22,285 nt of DNA from IMG/VR virus record IMGVR_UViG_3300025646_000426, positions 1 to 22,285 of that record, one strand, 5' to 3'. This stretch comes from a virus. The position numbers and the translations under genes were made by a program. The notes beneath the pieces were generated by a model. That model was not told the DNA's origin and did no database searches. It was given only the letters and a program-made list of their open reading frames with translations. This document shows positions 14,736-22,285 of this stretch, one piece after another; the first letter of the stretch is position 1; the number at the start of each line of letters is the position of its first letter.

Positions 14736-15537
14736 AAACTCCCCAACCTTTAGCAACTATTAAGTTTGCTTTTTCCTCCGGCAACAACAATGTTCTACCC
14801 TTTAAACTTTCGTTTTTGTCGTTACAAATTACACGCACGTAACCGTTTAACACTGCTTTAGGTGTAAATGTTAACTGCTCTACTTTATTCGCTGTTTGTT
14901 TTCCTACTTTTTTAGCCATAATATTAAAATTTTCTTTCTTACAAGCAAAGATAATGTTTTTGCTCGATATATTATAATCGTGCTTTATATCAATTAAAAA
15001 AAGATTGTTTTTCTTTATACTTATACGCTCAAATTCAATCCCCAATGTTTTAAAATAACGTTCTGTTTCAGTGTCGCAACCCCTATCTAATTGCCTTTGC
15101 CATGCTTTGTAATTGCACTTTTCTAACACTGACTTAGGGAAAAACCGCCCAGCACCAAAATGTTTGTCAAGTTCTAAATATCCTAACTGCTTATGCTCAG
15201 TTGAATAAAAGTAAATATCACTAAACCCAAATACCTTATCTGTTTGTAGGTGCTTGTAAAATTCCACCGTATTAGGACAAATAAAATCGTCGCTCCCTAA
15301 CAAAACAACTGCATCGTGTTCATACTTCTGCACCTCTTTAAGCATTGCGTTATTTTTGTATGTTAGCGGACTATTAGCCACTTCAATGTATTTAAACCCT
15401 TTGGCCACCTCTTGACTTATTACGCCCTCACTACCAGCAATTATTAAATCAATGCCTAAATCCCGATAATAGTCTAACACTATCTTAGTTAATTCATGGC
15501 GTTGATATATTGCCATTATGTATATTACTTTATTCAT
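14725..15537 (-). CDS. Glycosyltransferase-like protein fused to a small C-terminal head-type domain
   Basis: The protein is 270 aa from the ATG at 15537; a TTG at 15561 would lie in the terminator hairpin. Residues 1-206 look like a GT-A glycosyltransferase: a strand-helix start NKVIYIMAIYQRHELTKIVL, AVVLLGSDDFICPNTVEFY with the acidic SDD motif (82-84), FGAGRFFPKSVLEKC, RGCDTETERYFKTLG and NLFLIDIKHDYNISS. The last 64 residues begin with an internal Met (base 14919) and read like a separate small protein (MAKKVGKQ..., RVICNDKNESLKGRTLLLPEE). An A/T-rich stretch precedes that Met, so a second start is possible. The gene follows the capsid gene and its terminator. It could glycosylate a virion protein; donor and target are unknown. 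Confidence 0.65.
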   Translation of the reverse strand: MNKVIYIMAIYQRHELTKIVLDYYRDLGIDLIIAGSEGVISQEVAKGFKYIEVANSPLTYKNNAMLKEVQKYEHDAVVLLGSDDFICPNTVEFYKHLQTDKVFGFSDIYFYSTEHKQLGYLELDKHFGAGRFFPKSVLEKCNYKAWQRQLDRGCDTETERYFKTLGIEFERISIKKNNLFLIDIKHDYNISSKNIIFACKKENFNIMAKKVGKQTANKVEQLTFTPKAVLNGYVRVICNDKNESLKGRTLLLPEEKANLIVAKGWGVYEG

Positions 15538-15542
15538 CTTAC

Positions 15543-15573
15543 AAAAAAAAAGTGGGGGCAATTACGCCCCCAC
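15543..15573 (-). terminator. Rho-independent terminator after the major capsid gene
   Basis: On the - strand GTGGGGGC (15573-15566) pairs perfectly with GCCCCCAC (15559-15552) around a 6-base loop and is followed by nine T (15551-15543). It is 37 bases after the capsid stop codon and just before the ATG of the next gene. It should end most transcripts at the capsid gene, with some read-through supplying the downstream genes. Confidence 0.93.
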
Positions 15574-15610
15574 CATTCAACAATTAAACTACTATGATAT
15601 GAAAGAAAGA

Positions 15611-16873
15611 TTACGTAGTTTGTAATAATGCTTCAGCAGATGCAAAGTCGCCTTTGATAAACGCTGTTCTATCGTTAGTCTTAACAACAACCGCACCTCT
15701 CCACTCAGCTAATAATGTAACAAAGTTCTTAGTGAAGTCGTCATTTTCGTAACCGATGTCAAACTTAACACCGTCTTTTTCTACTAAGTACGCTTTGTCA
15801 AAGTTACCCATTAAGAATTCTCCTGTTGGGATTAAAGTAGTTGGAACGATTTTAGTAATTCCGTCTAACAATAAAGTGTCCCCGATAGTTTGTAAACGGT
15901 CGATATATCTCTTATCTGTTCCTGATACTTTTTGAACTTTTAATTTCGCTATATCTCTAGGGTTTAAGAAACATAAAGATGCTTGTCCTTGCTCAGCTAA
16001 TTCAATTTGTAAGTTACCAGCTACCAATACATCAACAATGTTAGGGTTAACAACTACCTCGCCAAAGTCAGCTCCTGTAATTGCGAACGCAGTAGCTACG
16101 GTTTTAACACCTTTCAAGTTAGCTCCTGTACCGTCACCGCTAAATGCACCGTTTTCAACAGCTTTGAATAATTCTCTCATTAACTCCGCTTCGATTTCTG
16201 ACTGCATCCAATCAACATCGTCTAACATTTCGTTAGAAATTTTAATGTACGCAGTTGTTTTCTTAACATTCTCAGACGCTACAACTAAATCAAAATCAAT
16301 TTTGTTTTTAGCAGTACCCTCAGCAGTTTGACCAGCTGAACCGTCTTTATTCGCTTGAGCAACCCAGCTAATTACATTGCTTGAAGTTGCTTTTGCTTGT
16401 AATGCCGATAAGAATTTATTCTCTCTTGAAGCAATTACATTTAAACCCTCAATTCTATCCTCAACAGGTACATTACCGCCTGATAAGTTACCGCTAAAGG
16501 TCATGTTACCAACCGCCTTAAATACAACGGATTTGTTTTTGTCGTTCTTTAAATCGCTTAACGCTTGTTTGTTAGCCATTAAGCTTTCACGGATTTGAGC
16601 GCTAAAGCTCTTTACTACGCTTTCAACTGATTTCATTTTTTCTAATTTTTTAGATAATTCTTTAAACCCAATTTCCATTTGATTTTTCATTACTGAAATT
16701 TGAGTTTTGTTTTTCTTGTTTTCTTCTTCGTACATTTTAACCAAGTTAGCCAAAGCGTCTTGGTAGTCTTGCACTAATTTTGCTTGTTCCTCTTCAGGTA
16801 ATTCATCAAAGTTGGTAATACCCAACATTCCTAAATATTCCTCAAAGGTTGTTTCTGCTGTAAAGTTTTCCAT
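15611..16873 (-). CDS. Major capsid protein, HK97 fold
   Basis: The protein has 420 aa. The first 110 residues or so are acidic and coiled-coil-like (NLVKMYEEENKKNKTQISVM) and correspond to the scaffolding delta domain of HK97-type capsid precursors. From about residue 115 the body shows the usual pattern: VEDRIEGLNVIASRENKFL, SWVAQANKDGSAGQTAEG, KKTTAYIKISNEMLDD, IEAELMRELFKAVENGAFSG, GTGANLKGVKT, and a closing FVTLLAEWRGAVVVKTNDRT. The preceding gene encodes a matching prohead protease, so the delta domain is probably removed during maturation. The gene lies 5 bases after the protease gene and has its own terminator downstream, as expected for the most abundant virion protein. Confidence 0.93.
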   Translation of the reverse strand: MENFTAETTFEEYLGMLGITNFDELPEEEQAKLVQDYQDALANLVKMYEEENKKNKTQISVMKNQMEIGFKELSKKLEKMKSVESVVKSFSAQIRESLMANKQALSDLKNDKNKSVVFKAVGNMTFSGNLSGGNVPVEDRIEGLNVIASRENKFLSALQAKATSSNVISWVAQANKDGSAGQTAEGTAKNKIDFDLVVASENVKKTTAYIKISNEMLDDVDWMQSEIEAELMRELFKAVENGAFSGDGTGANLKGVKTVATAFAITGADFGEVVVNPNIVDVLVAGNLQIELAEQGQASLCFLNPRDIAKLKVQKVSGTDKRYIDRLQTIGDTLLLDGITKIVPTTLIPTGEFLMGNFDKAYLVEKDGVKFDIGYENDDFTKNFVTLLAEWRGAVVVKTNDRTAFIKGDFASAEALLQTT

Positions 16874-16878
16874 TGTTT

Positions 16879-17667
16879 TTACTTTTTAATTAAATGTTTA
16901 TAATAGTTCTTTTTCTTCGGCTCTACTACCTGAGTGACATTTGTCGGCTCAGTTCCTAGAGTGATTTTACAAAATTCATAAAATTTTTCTATATCTCCAA
17001 ATTTATTATAAATTTCTTTTATAACAGCATCGTCTTGCATGGTTGGGGTAAGTATATTACTACCCGATAAAACTGCGCTTATTTCAAACAATTTCGCTTC
17101 CTTAACTAGGTAGAAATAACCGCACTCCTCAGCTTCAATCGGATTGCCTAACATTGGTAAGTATTTTAACCAATTTGCATAACCATCTTTGTCGTAAGTG
17201 TCGTTAATTGCAATATCCAATTGAATATATTCCATTCCTACCGAGTGTTGGTTAATCATACCATTTTTATATTGGTAGTATACACTTTTGTTTAAGTCCT
17301 CTATTACGTCAACATTTGCCTTTAAACATTCGGTGTTTCCGTCTTTATCAACTCCTAATTCCGCCCAACTAATTGGTGCTTCCATTACCTCGTTAATAAT
17401 ACCCACCTTTGCGGTTACATCGTGTTTATGGTCGGCTAAGAAAAACGGTACACGCTCACTTATTGACTTTGCAAAACATCCAGATAAATGCACATCGCCG
17501 TGATTATCTAACCAGTTATAAGTGTTGCCGATAATCGTGCGTTTTAGTACATCGTCTTCGCTCTCAATCTCTACAACATCGGATTTAGTTATAACGTCGT
17601 ATTTTCTTGCAATTCGCCTAAGTTTTAATACTTCTGCTTTTTTCTCAATTAGTGTTTTTATTTCCAT
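16879..17667 (-). CDS. Prohead maturation protease, HK97 (S78-like) family
   Basis: This 262-aa serine protease should process the capsid precursor inside the prohead. The core is recognisable: NWLDNHGDVHLSGCFAKSI (about 51-69), ERVPFFLADHKHDVTAKVG with a candidate catalytic His (80 or 82), NGMINQHSVGMEYIQL with the candidate catalytic Ser142, and LFEISAVLSGSNILTPT near residue 205. The N-terminal 45 residues and the last 50 (with many charged residues) are less conserved and may be trimmed. The order portal, protease, capsid is classic. The gene starts three bases after the portal stop codon. Confidence 0.9.
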   Translation of the reverse strand: MEIKTLIEKKAEVLKLRRIARKYDVITKSDVVEIESEDDVLKRTIIGNTYNWLDNHGDVHLSGCFAKSISERVPFFLADHKHDVTAKVGIINEVMEAPISWAELGVDKDGNTECLKANVDVIEDLNKSVYYQYKNGMINQHSVGMEYIQLDIAINDTYDKDGYANWLKYLPMLGNPIEAEECGYFYLVKEAKLFEISAVLSGSNILTPTMQDDAVIKEIYNKFGDIEKFYEFCKITLGTEPTNVTQVVEPKKKNYYKHLIKK

Positions 17668-17670
17668 TTT

Positions 17671-18858
17671 TTAAAGGTTTAGTTCTGTTTTAGCTTCTTC
17701 AACTGTCATTAATCCTGCATTTATTAGTTTCAATATGTTATCTACTTTAACGGTATAATCAGGCTTCAATGCGTCAATATCGTTTTTGTCTATTGTTAAC
17801 TTATACTTTTGCCCCGATATGTAGTTATAACGCTTGATTAGTTGCTTGTTCTTCTGCGCCAAAATTTGCTCCATGATAGGAATACACGTTTGGTTATAAA
17901 AGTCTTTCATTGCTTCTTGCATGTTGTTGTAAGTACTCGCACCAACATCGCCGAATATAACCGATTGAACGCCGAACAATGAGCAAACCGCCCTTAGGTG
18001 CTCCGCTCTCATACCTAGTAACTCCATATCCGTTGCGCTCATACCTAACTGCTTGTAGTCAACAGCTCCCTGAACGGTTATAATTTTGTTGGCGTTTTTT
18101 GCTCCACCAATACGCTTATCAAAGTCATATTGTAGTTGTTGCCTATCTTCTGCGGTAATTGGATATTCATTTTTTGAAGATATAATACCACTAGCCCCCC
18201 TATTTTCATATAGGCTACTTTCTGCTAAGTTACGGTTATTGGTTGATTTCAACAAATCAAACCCCGATTGTAAAGGACTTAACCCCTCGTTGTTTCTAAT
18301 TCCCTCAATACTTGGATTAAAATATTGGCAGTGCATTATTTCCGTTGGGCTTATCTTCCTAATGCTTATACCGTCATTAAACTCGTAACGGTCAATATCG
18401 GACAATATCGACATTGTTTCACGCCACGCCCTCACATTTTGAGGGGGCAAAATATAATTTTTGCTTGGTAAACTAGCGCCAATATACTCATACGGTGCGT
18501 AGTGATAACTATCCCCTGTTAGTATCAAATATAGCACCTCTTTAAACAACGCCTGTTCTAAGCTGTCGTTATCATGCCAATTCTCGAATATAAACCGCTT
18601 TAACTCATCGTTGTCGTCCTCAATGTATTGCCCATTATTCTCGAGTATTATGGGTAAACTTGCGGTTACCTGAGCTATACGCTTGGCAACAGCGTAAACC
18701 ATGTCGTTGGTTATGTACCCCTCTTCGATTAAATAGCTTTCGCTTATATTAGTATTTGCCCTCCCCGAACTAAACAAGGGTATAAAAACATTTTCGGTTG
18801 CTGGTTTGCTCGTTTCGAAAACGTTGTAAGGCTCTGTATTATAGTTTTTAATTATCAT
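17671..18858 (-). CDS. Portal protein, HK97 family
   Basis: This 395-aa protein should form the dodecameric ring through which DNA enters the head and to which the tail attaches. Typical parts are MVYAVAKRIAQVTASLPIIL (about 54-73), KEVLYLILTGDSYHYAPYEY, EIMHCQYFNPSIEGIRNNEG with SPLQSGFDLL, and VIFGDVGASTYNNMQEAMKD with FYNQTCIPIMEQI, the latter being very characteristic of HK97 portals. The ATG at 18858 follows a 22-bp gap after the large terminase gene. In that gap TAACTTTG lies six bases before the ATG, but no matching upstream promoter element is seen. Confidence 0.95.
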   Translation of the reverse strand: MIIKNYNTEPYNVFETSKPATENVFIPLFSSGRANTNISESYLIEEGYITNDMVYAVAKRIAQVTASLPIILENNGQYIEDDNDELKRFIFENWHDNDSLEQALFKEVLYLILTGDSYHYAPYEYIGASLPSKNYILPPQNVRAWRETMSILSDIDRYEFNDGISIRKISPTEIMHCQYFNPSIEGIRNNEGLSPLQSGFDLLKSTNNRNLAESSLYENRGASGIISSKNEYPITAEDRQQLQYDFDKRIGGAKNANKIITVQGAVDYKQLGMSATDMELLGMRAEHLRAVCSLFGVQSVIFGDVGASTYNNMQEAMKDFYNQTCIPIMEQILAQKNKQLIKRYNYISGQKYKLTIDKNDIDALKPDYTVKVDNILKLINAGLMTVEEAKTELNL

Positions 18859-18880
18859 ATTTGCAAAGTTATAAAAAAAA

Positions 18881-20038
18881 TTAATAAGTATAGTCGTACC
18901 AACGCAAATAATATCCTAAAGGATCGATTGAGTGGTCGTTACCGTCTTCAGGTACTTCCCCCGCTTTGTCTTTCCATTTGTATTTGTAAAGCTCATCTTG
19001 TATGTTGTAGGATTGTTCCGTGATAAGTAGTTGGTAACTAGATAATAGTTGAATACTATTTAACTTTTTCTTGGGTAAACATGGTCTTGCATTAAAGCCG
19101 TTCCTTGTTAGCAACACGATTAAATCAGGTCGGGCACTATCGCAAATTATAACCTTTGAGCGGTCTTTTATCTTCTTGGTAATAGCTTCCACCATATTAT
19201 CCAAATTCGGCATTGGTGCGTATATTTCTTGGTGCGCCCAAATACGTTTGCCCTTTTTGTCGACTGCCACCTTAGTCAATGTAAACGGGTCTTTTGCTCC
19301 CCAGTCGATACAATAGCCGTAAACGTCTGTTTCAGGAAATGGGGCAACTTCCCAATTATTAATTATCGTACCACTAACACGCCCCAACAAGCCTAAGCCG
19401 TAAACACGCCACCAATTATAGTAGTAGCCTTGTATTCCTCTTTGGCGTTCCTCGTCGTGTTTGCGCTTTGCCATTTCAAAATCATCAATTTGGGCGGGTG
19501 TTAAATTCTCGGCATTGTCTAAAAATGTGGAGTGTATCAATGTTGTGCGCTCGTCCTCCAATATTCCGCACGTATCAATCCAGAACTTACTACTTGGGTT
19601 ATAGTCTAAAAAGATAGTGCCCCTTGTACGCTGAAATAGTTGGTGGCAAATCTCATACTTCATTAAATTACACTCGTTAATAAATAGTATATCCCTCTTG
19701 GCTCCGTGTGATTTACCTACGTTATCAAATCCAATAAATTTTATAACTGATAACCCTATTTTATAAGTATGGGGGTTTTGCGTTCGTATGGCATCAATGT
19801 TAATCTGTTGACCGTTTAGGATATGTTCAAAATCAACTATTGCACCGTCCTTTAAATGAGGGGTGCTATGGCTTACAACGTGTATGATTAATGGTTTCTT
19901 GCTATCTCTTGCAATGATATAAAGCAGTTGGAGTGCCGAATATGTTTTACCGCTTCGGCTACCCCCCTTATTTACTATAAATCTGCTATTTTTTAAATAG
20001 GCTCTTAGGGTATTATGAAACGTCTTCGTTAGTTTCAT
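18881..20038 (-). CDS. terL: Terminase large subunit
   Basis: The protein is 385 aa from the ATG at 20038 (a TTG two codons earlier is less likely). It is the ATPase and nuclease that packages DNA into the head. Walker A is GGSRSGKT (about 25-32), Walker B is DILFINE followed by CN, and a coupling motif may be DYNPS. The RNase H-like nuclease half shows the usual acidic residues in YCIDWGAKDPF, KVIICDSARPD and GNDHSIDPLGYY. The protein is short for the family but all motifs are present. The gene overlaps the small terminase gene by 26 bases. It belongs to the Bacteroidota-type phage terminases; no packaging mechanism can be read from the sequence. Confidence 0.95.
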   Translation of the reverse strand: MKLTKTFHNTLRAYLKNSRFIVNKGGSRSGKTYSALQLLYIIARDSKKPLIIHVVSHSTPHLKDGAIVDFEHILNGQQINIDAIRTQNPHTYKIGLSVIKFIGFDNVGKSHGAKRDILFINECNLMKYEICHQLFQRTRGTIFLDYNPSSKFWIDTCGILEDERTTLIHSTFLDNAENLTPAQIDDFEMAKRKHDEERQRGIQGYYYNWWRVYGLGLLGRVSGTIINNWEVAPFPETDVYGYCIDWGAKDPFTLTKVAVDKKGKRIWAHQEIYAPMPNLDNMVEAITKKIKDRSKVIICDSARPDLIVLLTRNGFNARPCLPKKKLNSIQLLSSYQLLITEQSYNIQDELYKYKWKDKAGEVPEDGNDHSIDPLGYYLRWYDYTY

Positions 20039-20465
20039 CTTCAAAACGTTTTCTTAATTCCTCTAAAGCATCTGCGGTTTCCTTGTTAGCCACTATTATA
20101 GGCGTTTGGTTTATTTCGTTGCCTTTGGTGGTATGGTCTAATTGTTGGCGGTCTGTCCACCCATGATTAGATTTAAGGTTAATAATTCCTATTGCAACAT
20201 TAATATTTTCCTTTTTTACGTTCCTGAAACAATTTACTTCACAGTTAGTTAAAAGCTTTTCCTTTAATGGTTTAAGCTCAGGAAATTTATCTATTAAATA
20301 ATCAAATATATTCTTACTTTCATCTAAATCGTAGGCTATTTCTCCTATAAAATCGTATTCGTTATTTTTGGAAAGTGTTAAGGCTTTATCAAAAAAAGCA
20401 CTAGCTTCTTCAAAAGTCCACCTTTCAGCGTTTTTATTCCCTTTCGGCGCTCCTACTTTGCTCAT
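20013..20465 (-). CDS. terS: Terminase small subunit
   Basis: The 150-aa protein starts MSKVGAPKGNKNAERWT, a basic DNA-contact type N-terminus, and continues with a helical body: DFIGEIAYDLDESKNIFDYL, then ELKPLKEKLLTNCEVNCFRN, NVAIGIINLKSNHGWTDRQQ, and a flexible acidic tail. This matches phage small terminases of the P22-gp3-like type, which recognise the packaging site and hand DNA to the large subunit. The position directly before terL supports the call. Its ATG overlaps the previous stop as ATGA. Confidence 0.88.
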   Translation of the reverse strand: MSKVGAPKGNKNAERWTFEEASAFFDKALTLSKNNEYDFIGEIAYDLDESKNIFDYLIDKFPELKPLKEKLLTNCEVNCFRNVKKENINVAIGIINLKSNHGWTDRQQLDHTTKGNEINQTPIIVANKETADALEELRKRFEDETNEDVS

Positions 20466-20707
20466 AACTTACCCTTTAATTTTTCAATCTGTTTATTAAT
20501 TTCCTCAATAAGTATCTTATCTACCGTTGGTTTTAACTTATCGTCTTTTTCAAGTACAAAATCCATGTAACCAACCCTTACATTAAGCTGTTCAGTTGGT
20601 AAGGCTAAAATCAAAGCTTCATAAAACTTAATTTGCTTAAGTGCTTCAAGTTGTTGCTCGATTTCCTTTAATTCTCGTTTTACCTTTATTTTCTTAAAAA
20701 AGTTCAT
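20462..20707 (-). CDS. Small coiled-coil protein upstream of the terminase genes
   Basis: The protein has 81 aa. Lys/Glu-rich amphipathic helices at both ends (KIKVKRELKEIEQQLEALKQ and EEINKQIEKLKGKL) flank a central part NVRVGYMDFVLEKDD. It has no membrane segment or enzymatic motif. It is the first gene after the terminator at 20737-20764 and starts the packaging/head unit. A TAACTTTG octamer lies 7 bases before its ATG. Its role is unknown; a packaging accessory protein is a guess from position. Confidence 0.65.
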   Translation of the reverse strand: MNFFKKIKVKRELKEIEQQLEALKQIKFYEALILALPTEQLNVRVGYMDFVLEKDDKLKPTVDKILIEEINKQIEKLKGKL

Positions 20708-20736
20708 AGGCTACAAAGTTAATGAAAAAAATTAAT

Positions 20737-20764
20737 AAAAAAAAGGCGGAGTAAATACCCCACC
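20737..20764 (-). terminator. Rho-independent terminator before the packaging genes
   Basis: On the - strand GGTGGGG (20764-20758) pairs with CTCCGCC (20751-20745), with two G-U pairs, around a 6-base loop, and is followed by eight T (20744-20737). It ends the unit of helicase-methyltransferase and two small genes, and separates them from the late genes. Confidence 0.85.
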
Positions 20765-20771
20765 TATAAAG

Positions 20772-20981
20772 TTAGTTATTACTAATTACATTCCCTATTT
20801 TCTGCATGGTGGTTAAATTTAACCCACCTTTACCGCTTAAGAATAAGTGTAACTGCGCTGGGTGTATCTTGCACTTTACACCCATTGCGTTAATTGTTAA
20901 ATTGTTTTTTTCCATGTATTCTTTGATAAGTTCCCTGCAGTCCTCGACAAGGTTGCTTAGTTGTTTTGCTTGTATTTTCAT
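20772..20981 (-). CDS. Small helix-turn-helix-like protein
   Basis: The protein is 69 aa from the ATG at 20981, which overlaps the upstream stop as TAATG; an in-frame TTG at 20993 is less likely. The segment NNLTINAMGVKCKIHPAQLHLFLSGKGGLN (read in parts: NNLTINAMGVKC, KIHPAQLHLFLSGKGG) followed by LTTMQKIGNVI resembles the helix-turn-helix of lambda-repressor/XRE-like proteins: helix 2 AMGVKCKI, turn HP, helix 3 AQLHLFLSG. It may regulate transcription or DNA processing of this phage. The protein is too short for a dimerisation domain beyond the helices. A terminator follows it directly. Confidence 0.6.
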   Translation of the reverse strand: MKIQAKQLSNLVEDCRELIKEYMEKNNLTINAMGVKCKIHPAQLHLFLSGKGGLNLTTMQKIGNVISNN

Positions 20982-21187
20982 TATTTTTTCCAACTATTTT
21001 TACATATTAAATAACACTCATATAGTTCTTCATCTGTTAGATTGTCTAAGCTTTTCCAACGGCTATTCCCATAATCGCAGAAATACCAACCAGCTTTTTT
21101 AACTAAAGGGTCGTCCATTGCCCCCCAATTAGGCACCACTCCTTTAAGTAGTGCCAACAAATCCTCTCTATTAAGTTTTGCTTCCAT
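20981..21187 (-). CDS. Small hypothetical protein, 68 aa
   Basis: The product starts MEAKLNREDLLALLKGVVP and contains NWGAMDDPLVKKAGWYFCDYG and SRWKSLDNLTDEELYECYLICKN. It has two or more tryptophans and cysteines but no recognised motif. The ATG is three bases after the methyltransferase stop, and the stop shares a base with the next ATG (TAATG). It is part of the early-type unit that ends at the terminator. I cannot suggest a function beyond context. Confidence 0.6.
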   Translation of the reverse strand: MEAKLNREDLLALLKGVVPNWGAMDDPLVKKAGWYFCDYGNSRWKSLDNLTDEELYECYLICKNSWKK

Positions 21188-21190
21188 AAT

Positions 21191-22285
21191 TTAAAATAAA
21201 GTTAATTGGCTGTTTTTAATTAATGCGTTTCTGTGATTTTGTTCATTTATTTTGAAGTAACTTTCCTTTAATTCAATCGATATTGATTTTCTACCCATTG
21301 TTAATGCTTGATAGCCCTCTGAACCTATACCGCCAAAAGGACTTAATACAACTTCATCAGGATTTGAATATAAATGTATAATTCTTTGAATTGTATCAAG
21401 TTGTAATGGACAAATGTGTTTTTCATCATTGCTATCTCTTGCAGTTGTATATTGCAATGTTCTTGAATAATCAACATCATACCAAACTGGCGATGCGTAT
21501 TTTTGCCATAAATCAACTGGTAAATAATCTTTTTGGCTCGGATCTGTATCTTGATGTGTTATTGGGTGTTCATTTTCGCCCTCATTACGAAAAAATAAAA
21601 CATAATCAGGAATACCTACTCTAGTCATTGAACTATCCTTTTTAATTGTTTTATGCAATAAACCTAATGCCTTAGTTCTTTGCATTTCTGTAACAGGGTT
21701 CTTCCAAATTGTAACCCTAGAATGATATATAAACCCCTCACTTTGAAACCAATCTATTAACATACCGCTAAAATCCCTTAAACCAATATATCCCTCTTTA
21801 CCTTTTTGTATAGGTAAATCCATACAATGAACAGCGCAAATACGCCCACTTTTTAAAACTCTTTTTAACTCAGGAATTAAATATTTAAAATGTTGTTCAA
21901 ATTGCTTATAATTCGATACATTTCCCATGTCTTCTTCTTTATCGGAATATACATAAAGTTCTGCAAATGGTGGACTGAACACAACTAAATCGGCTACATT
22001 ATCATTTAACTTTTTTGTTTCTTGAACACAATCCCCATTAATAACATGGTATTTATCGTTTTTAATTTCTTTGTTGTTTATCATAACTTTTGATTTTGCA
22101 GATTTGTAATCGGTTTCACTTGAATATTTAGCCATTTCCTGTATCATTTCAAAGTGCCTTTTCTGTTTTTCTAAAATAGTAACCCTAACATTTGATTGAC
22201 TTTCTGGAACTAAAATATGAACTTTTACTTTATTCTTTTGCCCAAAACGATATGAACGCCTAACAGCCTGATAAAATGCTTCAAA
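21191..22285 (-). CDS. Partial fusion: SNF2-like helicase C-terminus plus DNA methyltransferase
   Basis: The frame is open to the right edge; the Met at 22147 is internal. Upstream of it 46 more codons read FEAFYQAVRRSYRFGQKNKV and then KVHILVPESQSNVRV. This is motif VI (QxxRRxxRxGQ) of SNF2-type SF2 helicases. About 70 residues later the methyltransferase begins with KYHVINGDCVQE, then motif IV VVFSPPF, and finally motif I-like SPFGGIGSEGYQA near the C-terminus. Motif IV before motif I indicates the beta class of DNA amino-methyltransferases (N6-adenine or N4-cytosine). The two parts are in one frame. The enzyme may protect phage DNA from host restriction or act in replication, but target and partner are unknown. 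Confidence 0.85.
   Translation of the reverse strand, partial: FEAFYQAVRRSYRFGQKNKVKVHILVPESQSNVRVTILEKQKRHFEMIQEMAKYSSETDYKSAKSKVMINNKEIKNDKYHVINGDCVQETKKLNDNVADLVVFSPPFAELYVYSDKEEDMGNVSNYKQFEQHFKYLIPELKRVLKSGRICAVHCMDLPIQKGKEGYIGLRDFSGMLIDWFQSEGFIYHSRVTIWKNPVTEMQRTKALGLLHKTIKKDSSMTRVGIPDYVLFFRNEGENEHPITHQDTDPSQKDYLPVDLWQKYASPVWYDVDYSRTLQYTTARDSNDEKHICPLQLDTIQRIIHLYSNPDEVVLSPFGGIGSEGYQALTMGRKSISIELKESYFKINEQNHRNALIKNSQLTLF

Noticed and set aside
20772-20981. Lysogeny repressor
   Set aside because: The protein is only a short HTH-like segment, lies in a unit with a methyltransferase, and there is no divergent promoter region, operator repeats or integrase nearby.
22147-22147. Start codon of the methyltransferase at 22147
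   Set aside because: The frame remains open to the window edge and the upstream codons encode a helicase motif VI, so this Met is internal.
1-22285. tRNA genes, attachment sites or insertion sequences
   Set aside because: I saw no cloverleaf-like sequence, no transposase or integrase frame and no terminal inverted repeats; nearly all sequence is covered by phage genes.

Overview
The window is a stretch of a tailed double-stranded DNA phage or prophage. The packaging and head genes are of HK97 type, and the long tape measure protein points to a siphovirus-like tail. The host is most likely a member of the Bacteroidota, probably a Flavobacteriia-like organism. The evidence is the low-GC DNA, the near absence of Shine-Dalgarno sites, a good TTG-N18-TAnnTTTG promoter, and several protein families typical of Bacteroidota phages (the 377-aa and 765-aa tail proteins, DUF5675- and DUF6712-like proteins). 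No integrase, attachment site or host flank is visible, so virulent phage and prophage cannot be told apart.

Layout. Bases 1-648 (+ strand) hold the end of an early-type transcription unit: a partial gene, a 60-aa protein, and a small protein resembling only the DNA-binding domain IV of DnaA. All other genes are on the - strand and are read from right to left. From the right edge they are: the end of a SNF2-like helicase fused to a DNA methyltransferase; two small proteins, one a possible HTH protein; a terminator; a small coiled-coil protein; small and large terminase; portal; prohead protease; major capsid protein; and a strong terminator. After that come a glycosyltransferase-like protein fused to a small head-type domain, a gene interrupted at a T9 tract, neck/adaptor-like proteins, two large tail proteins, tape measure, a probable tail tube, a 50-aa ORF, a DUF6712-like protein, fibre/receptor-binding proteins, and the lysis cassette (about 645-2923).

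The genes are packed tightly. Stop and start codons repeatedly overlap as ATGA or TAATG, so translational coupling is likely. Terminase, portal, protease and capsid protein build and fill the head. The next genes join head to tail. The tape measure and tube proteins set tail length, the fibres bind the host, and the cassette at the end opens the cell.

The lysis cassette is the most unusual part. It contains an N-acetylmuramoyl-L-alanine amidase, a coiled-coil protein with a C-terminal membrane anchor, a stand-alone PAS sensor domain, a small two-helix holin-like protein and a DUF5675 protein with an L,D-transpeptidase-like His/Gly-Cys arrangement. The PAS gene overlaps the holin-like gene by four bases. 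The amidase gene lies between two near-identical 41-bp direct repeats, one of which is a leftover copy of the upstream gene's 3' end. This looks like the footprint of a lysin gene inserted into an older ATGA gene junction.
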